Assembly: GCA_016180085.1 (NCBI GenBank)
Contig: JACPBX010000006.1
Coordinates: 1 to 54,596, forward strand
DNA: 54,596 nucleotides
Direction: 5' to 3'
Source of the DNA: Candidatus Woesearchaeota archaeon
Lineage (GTDB): Archaea > Nanobdellota > Nanobdellia > Woesearchaeales > UBA10216
In this document: positions 50,243 to 54,596 of the stretch, piece after piece
How the letters are laid out: the number at the start of each line of letters is the position of its first letter
Position numbering within the stretch: position 1 is the first letter of the stretch
The notes under the pieces: model-generated
Told to the model about the DNA's origin: nothing
The model's input: only the letters and a program-made list of their open reading frames with translations
The model's database searches: none
Program-made: the position numbers and the translations under genes

Positions 50243-50255
50243 AAACTTTATAAGC
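50243..50255 (+). promoter_or_regulatory. TATA box for tRNA-Val
   Basis: AACTTTATAAGCG centred 25-30 bases before the tRNA's first base at 50279. Confidence 0.7.
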
Positions 50256-50299
50256 GGTTTTCAAATTGCAGCCTTTGCGGGCCCATGGTCTAGTGGTTA

Positions 50300-50329
50300 A
50301 CTTTCCAGTTTGAACTGAGAAGTCCACAG
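50300..50329 (+). other. Intron 1 of tRNA-Val (D loop)
   Basis: The sequence between A21 and TGAC folds as CTT-CAGTT/AACTG-AAG. The boundary may shift by a base because A flanks both ends. The site is non-canonical. Confidence 0.75.
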
Positions 50330-50346
50330 ATGACGTCTCCCTTACA

Positions 50347-50387
50347 TGCACAGCTAGGCTGGGCGTCCAGCGCAACTGTGCTGAGAA
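50347..50387 (+). other. Intron 2 of tRNA-Val (37/38)
   Basis: The canonical position, directly after A37. GCACAG pairs with CTGTGC around an inner GCTGG/CCAGC stem. Confidence 0.85.
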
Positions 50388-50410
50388 CGGAGAAGGCCGC
50401 CAGTTCGAAT

Positions 50411-50452
50411 GTTGGCGCGGGAGCGGCAACGCACCAAGCGCAGCGCGGATGT
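50411..50452 (+). other. Intron 3 of tRNA-Val (T loop)
   Basis: It lies between TTCGAAT and CTGGC. The T stem (GCCAG/CTGGC) only forms after removal. It starts GTTGGCGCGG and ends GCGCGGATGT. tRNA-Ile at 51507 has an intron at the same place. Confidence 0.82.
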
Positions 50453-50465
50453 CTGGCTGGGCCCA

Positions 50466-50476
50466 CCTTTTTTTCC
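50466..50476 (+). terminator. T-run after tRNA-Val
   Basis: CC followed by seven T residues directly after the tRNA end, a usual archaeal stop signal. Confidence 0.55.
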
Positions 50477-50505
50477 AAAACATTTAAAATACAGTCTTTT
50501 ATCGT

Positions 50506-50539
50506 TTTTTGATAAACCTTTTTCGCTAAAAAGGTTTTG
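50506..50539 (+). repeat. 34-bp promoter-like repeat, copy 1 (before tRNA-Gly)
   Basis: TTTTTGATAAACC followed by the inverted repeat CCTTTTT/AAAAAGG and TTTTG. It matches 52044-52077 at 33 of 34 positions, the one change being in the loop. Its last base is the first base of tRNA-Gly. GATAAACC lies about 25 bases before that base, so the repeat may be the promoter itself. Confidence 0.8.
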
Positions 50540-50574
50540 CGACGGTGGTCTAGTGGTATGACACGACCTTGCCA

Positions 50575-50670
50575 AAACCCTTTTTGCTTCGGCAAAAAGC
50601 GTTTACGGAACCCAAATCGTGCAATGCACGATTGGGCCCAGTCGGCTGACGCCGACTTGGGAACGCAATA
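50575..50670 (+). other. Intron of tRNA-Gly
   Basis: 96 bases after A37. It contains the hairpin CTTTTTGC-TTCG-GCAAAAAG (about 50580-50599) and then the full twin-hairpin element. Without the element the intron would be about 45 bases, a common size. Confidence 0.88.
50611..50661. repeat. Twin-hairpin element, copy C, in the tRNA-Gly intron
   Basis: Stem one is CCCAAATCGTGC with GCACGATTGGG around AAT. Stem two is CCCAGTCGGC with GCCGACTTGGG around TGAC, with GGGCCC at the junction. It has the same 51-base length as copy B. Confidence 0.9.
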
Positions 50671-50710
50671 AGGTCGTTACCCGGGTTCGAATCCCGGCCG
50701 TCGCACTTTT

Positions 50711-50932
50711 TTAAGAAGGTATCTTTAGCCTTTTCAGGATTTGCTTAAGGAGAAGCTTCATCTCGAGCTGTTCCTTTTCAACTGCTGCAAGCCGTTCCTT
50801 TTGCTCTGTGGCTTTATTCGTAAGCCAATTAATGTACGATATAGTTATCCCTATCACGATGCCAACTCCCGCTAGAGCCATTGTTGTAAGAATCACCTTT
50901 GCAGCTTCTATTGTAAATATCACACCTGCCAC
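50711..50932 (-). CDS. Single-helix membrane protein with coiled coil (73 aa)
   Basis: GTG 50932 starts MAGVIFTIEAAKVILTTMAL; a second GTG three codons on follows GGTGG and may be the true start. One membrane helix (about 12-32, VILTTMALAGVGIVIGITIS) is followed by a charged coiled coil (KATEQKERLAAVEKEQLEMK, then LLLKQILKRLKI). No family was recognised. It overlaps the end of the upstream 71-aa gene by 13 bases, so it is the third gene of a leftward run with that gene and the 75-aa winged-helix-like gene. It ends just after tRNA-Gly. Confidence 0.55.
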   Translation of the reverse strand: MAGVIFTIEAAKVILTTMALAGVGIVIGITISYINWLTNKATEQKERLAAVEKEQLEMKLLLKQILKRLKIPS

Positions 50933-51135
50933 CTTTTCGGATAGTATCTTATGCTGCCTTCCGCGGCTGCTTCGTCACAGTGGTGCCCATCCCAGTCCGG
51001 AACAGGTCTTTTCCGCTTCTCAATCTTTACAGCTCGAAGTAAGCCTCTGTTACTCAAGCTGTTGAGTATCAGCCAGTCTTGGCCGTTTACATTCTTAACA
51101 GGTACAGAGACGAATGCATCTACCACGGTGGCCAA
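50920..51135 (-). CDS. Unknown 71-residue protein
   Basis: TTG 51135 (or GTG 51126) starts MATVVDAFVSVPVKNVNGQD, continuing WLILNSLSNRGLLRAVKIEK and ending GSIRYYPKRWQV. It is beta-rich with conserved-looking aromatic and charged residues (DWDGHHCDEAAAE) that could bind a metal through His-His-Cys. No family was recognised. It overlaps the preceding winged-helix-like gene by 16 bases and the following membrane gene by 13. Such tight overlaps suggest the three proteins are made together. Confidence 0.5.
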   Translation of the reverse strand: MATVVDAFVSVPVKNVNGQDWLILNSLSNRGLLRAVKIEKRKRPVPDWDGHHCDEAAAEGSIRYYPKRWQV

Positions 51136-51347
51136 TCCTCTTTTACTATGCCATCTTTTTCCAGCCTTTCCATTACCCTTTCAATTTGCTGGGAAGGGTA
51201 GCTAAACTTTGAGAGCATGTCTATAATACCGACCTTTTTTCCCCCACTCTTTTTCAGTTCCTTCAAGTATCGTTTTATACTCGTTTTTGCAACGTTGTCA
51301 CTTACAGTTTCTTCTCGTACAAGCGTGATACAATTGCTGCCGCACAT
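51120..51347 (-). CDS. Winged-helix-like 75-residue protein
   Basis: ATG 51347 is about 25 bases below GCTTATTAAGG, which gives a leaderless mRNA and excludes a longer frame reaching into tRNA-Ile on the other strand. The product has CITLVREETVSDNVAKTSIK and then KVGIIDMLSKFSYPSQQIER and VMERLEKDGIVKEDWPPW. The helix followed by LEKDGIVKED is a winged-helix pattern (recognition helix plus wing). It is probably a DNA-binding protein and the first of three overlapping genes. Family not determined. Confidence 0.6.
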   Translation of the reverse strand: MCGSNCITLVREETVSDNVAKTSIKRYLKELKKSGGKKVGIIDMLSKFSYPSQQIERVMERLEKDGIVKEDWPPW

Positions 51348-51367
51348 GCTAACATTAGTGTGGTAAC

Positions 51368-51381
51368 TCCTTAATAAGCTT
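51368..51381 (-). promoter_or_regulatory. TATA box for the three-gene leftward run
   Basis: On the minus strand AAGCTTATTAAGGAG, about 27 bases above ATG 51347. Confidence 0.5.
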
Positions 51382-51469
51382 TGCGTCCCCTTTTCCGCAA
51401 ATTTTCCGACGACAATTGAAAGATTTTCGATACTGCCAGATAGCTTCCGGAAAACCGGTGTTTTTACGC

Positions 51470-51483
51470 AATTTTTATAAACA
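51470..51483 (+). promoter_or_regulatory. TATA box for tRNA-Ile
   Basis: AATTTTTATAAACAC ends about 25 bases before the tRNA's first base at 51507. Confidence 0.7.
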
Positions 51484-51545
51484 CACCGAAGTTTTTGCAT
51501 CGTGATGGGCCCGTAGCTCAGCTTGGTTAGAGCATCGGTCTTATA

Positions 51546-51576
51546 TGACTGCCTTCGGTTCAAATGAAGCTAAGAA
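51546..51576 (+). other. Intron 1 of tRNA-Ile (37/38)
   Basis: 31 bases after A37, with a CTTC/GAAG hairpin. The site is canonical, and the anticodon call of UAU depends on it. Confidence 0.8.
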
Positions 51577-51599
51577 AGCCGAGGGTCACGTGTTCAAAA

Positions 51600-51651
51600 C
51601 AGCCCTTTTCGCCTCGGGCGAAAAGCTCTGGCGGAAAACGGCTTTGAAAGT
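51600..51651 (+). other. Intron 2 of tRNA-Ile (T loop)
   Basis: 52 bases between TTCAAAA and CACGT, holding the perfect hairpin CTTTTCGCC-TCG-GGCGAAAAG. The end may shift by one or two bases. It has the same unusual position as intron 3 of tRNA-Val. Confidence 0.8.
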
Positions 51652-51689
51652 CACGTCGGGCCCATTCATTTTTCTTTTAGCGCTACAGA

Positions 51690-51705
51690 AAACTTTTTAA
51701 TAACG
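51690..51705 (+). promoter_or_regulatory. TATA box for the thioredoxin-like gene
   Basis: AAACTTTTTAATAACGC. Transcription would start near 51728, with a GAGGTG ribosome site at about 51752 and ATG at 51768. Confidence 0.55.
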
Positions 51706-51767
51706 CTTTTGAATAAGAGGCTATTGCAAAAGGTGTGTGACGAGCGTGATTTTGAGGTGAAAGCGTA

Positions 51768-52040
51768 ATGGCTGAGAATGGCAAAAGGCTGATAATGTTT
51801 ACAGGCACCGAGTGCACCCATTGCCACGAGATGAATCCCCTTGTTGAAAAACTTGAAAAAGAGCTTAATCTGGAGGTTGAGAAGCTGGAGGTCTGGCACA
51901 ACTCTGAGAACATGGCTTTTCTTCAGAAGCTTGACTCTGGCAGGTGTGGAGGGATTCCTTTTTTCTTCAATGAGAAAAGCGGCAAGTGGATTTGCGGCAA
52001 CACGAAGTATGAGAAGCTCAAGGAATGGGCTCTTGGCTGA
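51768..52040 (+). CDS. Thioredoxin/glutaredoxin-like protein
   Basis: A 90-residue protein starting MAENGKRLIMFTGTECTHCH. CTHC (residues 16-19) after the strand LIMFTGT is a CxxC redox site at the thioredoxin-fold position. MNPLVEKLEKELNLEVEKLE is the first helix and second strand, GGIPFFFNEKSGKWICGNTK contains the cis-Pro loop (IPFF), and a last helix follows. It would reduce or exchange disulfides in the cytoplasm, as it has no signal peptide. Two more Cys (RCGG, WICG) flank the cis-Pro. It has its own promoter, and lipA starts 46 bases after it, beyond the 34-bp repeat. Confidence 0.85.
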   Translation: MAENGKRLIMFTGTECTHCHEMNPLVEKLEKELNLEVEKLEVWHNSENMAFLQKLDSGRCGGIPFFFNEKSGKWICGNTKYEKLKEWALG

Positions 52041-52043
52041 GAG

Positions 52044-52077
52044 TTTTTGATAAACCTTTTTCGCCAAAAAGGTTTTG
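52044..52077 (+). repeat. 34-bp promoter-like repeat, copy 2 (before lipA)
   Basis: It matches 50506-50539 with one change (C for T in the loop). It ends 9 bases before the lipA ATG, so a start of transcription at its end would give a very short leader. Confidence 0.8.
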
Positions 52078-52086
52078 AGGTATAAC

Positions 52087-53043
52087 ATGCGGATTCAATT
52101 GGCAGCAGAATCAACTCACGTTTATGGCGGCAAGCCCGAGTGGCTGAAGATAAGGCCTCCAACCGAGACGTTCTCAGAGCTGAAGGGGCTTGTTGCGCAT
52201 TTTGGCCTGCATACTGTTTGCCAGGAGGCGCACTGCCCGAATATGTCTGAGTGCTGGAGCGGTGGGACAGCCACGTTCATGGTCCTTGGCGATACGTGCA
52301 CCCGTGGCTGCAAATTTTGCGCTGTTAAGACAGGAAACCCCAGGGGCATTGTCAACAGTGCAGAGCCTTTTATGCTTGCGCAGTGCATAAAGGAAATCAA
52401 CCAGCTGAACGGTGACAAGCTGGACTATATCGTGATTACTTCTGTTGACCGCGATGACCTTCCCGACCAAGGGGCAGGGCACTTTGCAGGCTGCGTGACG
52501 GAGACGAAAAAAGCTGTACCCGGAATCATGGTGGAGGTTTTAACTCCGGATTTCCGCGGCAGCAGGGAATGCATTAAAGCTGTTGTTGATGCCCAGCCTG
52601 ACGTTTTTGACCACAACATTGAAACTGTGAAGAGGCTGCAGCGGAGTGTCCGTGACCCAAGGGCAAATTATGAGCAGTCGCTTTCTGTCTTGGCGACTGC
52701 AAAGGAAATCAACCCCAAAGTATTTACAAAATCGTCCATAATGCTGGGGCTGGGAGAGGCTGAAGAGGAGGTTATTGAGGCAATGAAGGACCTCCTGGCA
52801 GTGGGTGTTGACATCCTTACGCTTGGCCAGTATTTGAGGCCGAGCAGCTGGCACCTGCCTGTTGCAGAGTATGTTCGCCCAGAAAAGTTTAATAAGCTGA
52901 AGCTGGTTGGGGAGGGTTTGGGCTTCAAGTACGTGGCTGCCGGGCCTTTTGTCCGGAGCTCTTACAGGGCAGGCGAGCTCTTTGTGAAGAATGTCTTGAA
53001 AAAGCAGGTTGAAAACGAGCAGGGTGTGAATGGCAGTGGTTGA
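52087..53043 (+). CDS. lipA: Lipoyl synthase
   Basis: About 318 residues from ATG 52087 (TTG 52075 is in frame but lies within the promoter repeat). The auxiliary iron-sulfur motif is CQEAHCPNMSEC, the radical-SAM motif CTRGCKFCAV, and the C-terminal RSSY box (FVRSSYRAGE) is present. NMSECWSGGTATFMVLGDTC, ITSVDRDDLPDQGAGHFAGC and LGQYLRPSSWHLPVAEYVRP are family signatures. It inserts two sulfurs into an octanoyl group on the lipoyl domain of dehydrogenase E2 proteins. It overlaps pdhA by 14 bases, so the two are made together. The organism therefore makes lipoate on site, given octanoyl-protein. Confidence 0.96.
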   Translation: MRIQLAAESTHVYGGKPEWLKIRPPTETFSELKGLVAHFGLHTVCQEAHCPNMSECWSGGTATFMVLGDTCTRGCKFCAVKTGNPRGIVNSAEPFMLAQCIKEINQLNGDKLDYIVITSVDRDDLPDQGAGHFAGCVTETKKAVPGIMVEVLTPDFRGSRECIKAVVDAQPDVFDHNIETVKRLQRSVRDPRANYEQSLSVLATAKEINPKVFTKSSIMLGLGEAEEEVIEAMKDLLAVGVDILTLGQYLRPSSWHLPVAEYVRPEKFNKLKLVGEGLGFKYVAAGPFVRSSYRAGELFVKNVLKKQVENEQGVNGSG

Positions 53044-54112
53044 GAAGGTTTTGAAGGCTTTCAGCGTGAAGTATCTGCAGGTTCTTGATGAGTCAGGAAA
53101 GGCCGATAAGAAGCTGATGCCGAAGCTGTCTTCGACTCAGCTTGTTGAACTTTACGGGCTTATGGTCCTGTGCAGGAGGTTTGATGAGAAGGCGTTATCG
53201 CTGCAGCGGCAGGGAAGGCTTGGGACTTACGCCTCTGTGCTTGGCCAGGAGGCAGCCCAGGTTGGCGCTGCTTATGCCTTGCACGATGCCGACTGGGTTT
53301 TTCCGACTTACCGCGACTCAGCCTTGCTTATTGCGAGAAAGCAGCCAATGGTGAAGCTGCTGCAGTATTTTGGCGGTGATGAGCGTGGCAGCGTTCCTCC
53401 CGCAGGTGTTAATAATTTTCCAATCTCAATTCCGGTGGGAACCCAGGGGCTTCACGCTGTTGGCGCTGCCATGGCTGCAACGATTACGAAAAAGAAATAC
53501 GCAACTGTTGCGTGCCTTGGCGATGGAGCCAGTTCAGAAGGTGACATGAACGAAGCCATGAACTTTGCGGGCGTTTTCAAGGCTCCGGTGATTTTCCTGT
53601 GCCAGAACAACCAGTATGCTATTTCGGTGCCGATAGGGCAGCAGACCGCAGCCGAGACCATTGCCCAGAAAGCCATTGCCTTCGGGTTTGAGGGCATTCG
53701 GGTTGATGGCAATGACATTCTTGCGGTTTATTCGGCAATGGCTGCGGCTTTGAAAAAGGCTTACCGCGGAGAAGGGCCAACGCTTATTGAGTGTTTCACT
53801 TATCGCCTTGGCAACCATACAACCAGCGATGATGCTTCAAAGTACAGGTCTGAATCTGAAGTCGCTGCCTGGCGCAAAAAAGAGCCTGTGCTGCGGCTGC
53901 GGAAATACCTTGAAAGCAAAAGGCTGTGGAACAGCAAAAAGGAAGAGCAGCTCGCAGCCAAGGTTGACGGGCAGGTTTCCGCTGCAGTGAGCGAATACGA
54001 ATCTGTGCCTAAGCCAGATGTTGAGGATATTTTCAAATACACTTATGCGGAGATGCCGCAGTTTCTGCAGCAACAGCTGGATGAGTATAAGAAGCTAATT
54101 GAGGGCAGATGA
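53030..54112 (+). CDS. pdhA: 2-oxoacid dehydrogenase E1 component, alpha subunit
   Basis: A 360-residue protein starts MAVVEKVLKAFSVKYLQVLD. GLMVLCRRFDEKALSLQRQG and SVLGQEAAQVGAAYALHDAD are the N-terminal signatures, GTQGLHAVGAAMAATITKKK the next block, and GDGASSEGDMNEAMNFAGVF followed by KAPVIFLCQNNQYAIS the thiamin-diphosphate motif (GDG...NN). HTTSDDASKYRSESEVAAWR is the phosphorylation-loop-like region. With E1 beta it decarboxylates pyruvate or a branched-chain oxoacid and passes the acyl group to lipoyl-E2. Substrate preference cannot be told from sequence alone. It starts inside lipA and ends two bases before the E1 beta ATG. Confidence 0.94.
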   Translation: MAVVEKVLKAFSVKYLQVLDESGKADKKLMPKLSSTQLVELYGLMVLCRRFDEKALSLQRQGRLGTYASVLGQEAAQVGAAYALHDADWVFPTYRDSALLIARKQPMVKLLQYFGGDERGSVPPAGVNNFPISIPVGTQGLHAVGAAMAATITKKKYATVACLGDGASSEGDMNEAMNFAGVFKAPVIFLCQNNQYAISVPIGQQTAAETIAQKAIAFGFEGIRVDGNDILAVYSAMAAALKKAYRGEGPTLIECFTYRLGNHTTSDDASKYRSESEVAAWRKKEPVLRLRKYLESKRLWNSKKEEQLAAKVDGQVSAAVSEYESVPKPDVEDIFKYTYAEMPQFLQQQLDEYKKLIEGR

Positions 54113-54113
54113 A

Positions 54114-54596
54114 ATGGTTGAGATGAACATTGTGCAGGCTGTAAACTCCGGCCTAAGGTGCGCTATGGCGGACGACAGCAGGGTTGTTGTGCTTGGCGAG
54201 GACGTTGGAGCTGACGGCGGTGTGTTCAGGGCATCCGATGGCCTGCTTAAGCAGTTCGGCCCTAAGCGGGTTATGGACACCCCTCTTGCAGAGTCAGGAA
54301 TCATTGGCGTTTCAATCGGCATGGCTGTTGCCGGGCTGAGACCTGTTGCTGAAATCCAGTTTTCAGGCTTTCTTTACATGGGTTTGGGTCAGCTTATCAA
54401 TCATGCAGCCAGAATCAGGACCCGCAGCAGAGGCAGTTTCAGCTGTCCGCTTGTGGTCAGGACTCCATACAGTGGCGGTATAAAGGCCTTGGAGCACCAT
54501 TCGGAGAGCATGGAAGCGATTTATGCCCACGTTCCAGGCCTGAAGGTTGTCATTCCCTCTTCCCCATACGATGCGAAAGGCCTGTTAATTGCAGCA
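54114..54596 (+). CDS. pdhB: 2-oxoacid dehydrogenase E1 component, beta subunit (partial)
   Basis: 161 codons run to the window end. MVEMNIVQAVNSGLRCAMAD, then VVVLGEDVGADGGVFRASDG, KRVMDTPLAESGIIGVSIGM and HHSESMEAIYAHVPGLKVVI are the conserved E1 beta blocks. LGEDVG and DTPLAE contribute to the thiamin site. The missing second half would hold the C-terminal transketolase domain. It is the third gene of the lipA-pdhA-pdhB run; E2 and E3 are expected downstream. Confidence 0.93.
   Translation, partial: MVEMNIVQAVNSGLRCAMADDSRVVVLGEDVGADGGVFRASDGLLKQFGPKRVMDTPLAESGIIGVSIGMAVAGLRPVAEIQFSGFLYMGLGQLINHAARIRTRSRGSFSCPLVVRTPYSGGIKALEHHSESMEAIYAHVPGLKVVIPSSPYDAKGLLIAA

Larger units (their letters stand above)
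50279..50465 (+). tRNA. tRNA-Val (anticodon UAC) with three introns
   Basis: The acceptor strands GGGCCCA (50279-50285) and TGGGCCC (50458-50464) pair perfectly, with A73 at 50465. The D arm is GTCT AGTGGTTA | TGAC, and the anticodon stem is TCTCC (50336-50340) with GGAGA (50389-50393). The loop is C-T-TAC-A with C38, and the T arm is GCCAG-TTCGAAT with CTGGC. All stems pair except one D-stem end, and the mature sequence is the usual archaeal tRNA-Val type. Three stretches interrupt it: 30 bases in the D loop, 41 bases after position 37, and 42 bases at the T-loop/stem junction. The encoded end is ACC, not CCA, so CCA must be added. Confidence 0.9.
50539..50705 (+). tRNA. tRNA-Gly (anticodon GCC) with one long intron
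   Basis: Acceptor GCGACGG (50539-50545) pairs with CCGTCGC (50698-50704), with A73 at 50705. The D arm is GTCT AGTGGTA TGAC, and the anticodon stem is CGACC (50564-50568) with GGTCG (50672-50676). The loop is TT-GCC-A with A38, the variable loop TTAC, and the T arm CCGGG-TTCGAAT-CCCGG. The canonical 37/38 intron of 96 bases holds twin-hairpin copy C and a further CTTTTTGC/GCAAAAAG hairpin. CTTTTTTAA follows as a likely terminator. Confidence 0.93.
51507..51664 (+). tRNA. tRNA-Ile (anticodon UAU) with two introns
   Basis: Acceptor GGGCCCG (51507-51513) pairs with CGGGCCC (51657-51663), with A73 at 51664. The D arm is GCTC-AGCTTGGTTA-GAGC. The anticodon stem is TCGGT (51535-51539) with GCCGA (51578-51582), including one T-G pair. 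The loop is C-T-TAT-A with A38. The T arm is ACGTG-TTCAAAA with CACGT. The body matches archaeal isoleucine tRNAs. With a canonical 37/38 intron the anticodon is UAU, which would read AUA directly. A 31-base intron follows position 37 and a 52-base one interrupts the T loop. Confidence 0.86.

Noticed and set aside
50278-50286. GGGCCC at the ends of tRNA-Val and tRNA-Ile as more twin-hairpin copies
   Set aside because: These are acceptor-stem bases; the flanking CCCAA and CGA stems of the element are absent. The same is true of GGGCCC at about 26850 and 32930.
51348-51563. A longer start for the 75-aa winged-helix-like protein
   Set aside because: The extension runs through the tRNA-Ile gene and its promoter on the other strand, while ATG 51347 has a TATA box at the correct distance.
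52075-52086. TTG 52075 as the lipA start
   Set aside because: It falls within the promoter-like repeat; ATG 52087 follows it at a distance that fits a very short leader, and family members do not need the extra residues.

Overview
The window looks like a chromosome segment of an archaeon, most likely from one of the small-genome DPANN-type lineages (Diapherotrites, Micrarchaeota or Woesearchaeota would all fit; the exact lineage is inferred, not shown). Evidence: three tRNA genes are broken by introns, several at non-canonical sites; TATA boxes of the TTTAAATA type lie about 25 bases upstream of leaderless starts; signal sequences are of the archaeal class III (prepilin) type; and FlaJ/TadC-type and archaeal VirB11/TadA-type proteins are present.

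Layout. Positions 1-3400 are an accessory strip: the start of a winged-helix gene with a palindromic operator, a 52-aa basic protein, two complete toxin-antitoxin pairs (VapBC-like and DUF433/DUF5615-like), a lone PIN gene, a 40-aa protein, and two broken copies of the 5' end of the giant gene that follows. Positions 3463-36048 are one uninterrupted reading frame of 10,861 codons. It encodes a giant secreted surface protein with about 25 LamG-like (concanavalin-type) modules, then a beta-helix-like stretch, then Ig-like and fibronectin-like modules. Positions 36158-40675 hold an aspartic protease on the opposite strand, a run of small membrane-anchored or pilin-like proteins with class III signal sequences, and an integral membrane protein. 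Positions 40915-48510 encode the pilus motor and platform: a TadA/VirB11-like ATPase carrying an intein and a frameshift, a coiled-coil protein and two T2SSF (FlaJ/TadC/TadB-like) membrane proteins, with a DUF3368 toxin-antitoxin pair inserted between them. From 48545 on are housekeeping genes: an NFACT-R protein, ScpA, tRNA-Val, tRNA-Gly, tRNA-Ile, three small overlapping genes, a thioredoxin-like protein, lipoyl synthase, and E1 alpha and E1 beta (cut by the window end) of a pyruvate or branched-chain dehydrogenase.

How the genes may work together. The giant protein, the class III signal proteins and the ATPase/platform genes lie together and read mostly in one direction. The simplest reading is a type IV pilus-like surface machine with a megadalton-scale glycan-binding adhesin as its partner. 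The lipA-pdhA-pdhB run suggests a lipoylated 2-oxoacid dehydrogenase complex.

The most unusual points are: (1) a dispersed element of about 50 bp, made of two adjacent hairpins whose tips vary by compensatory changes, found in an intergenic region, in frame inside the intein, and inside a tRNA-Gly intron; (2) a tRNA-Val gene with three introns and a tRNA-Ile gene with two, both with an intron in the T-loop; (3) three copies of the giant gene's 5' end, each facing a divergent small gene across a shared TATA box, with the giant gene itself apparently lacking the start codon its broken copy retains; (4) LamG modules with conserved edges and strongly diverged cores.
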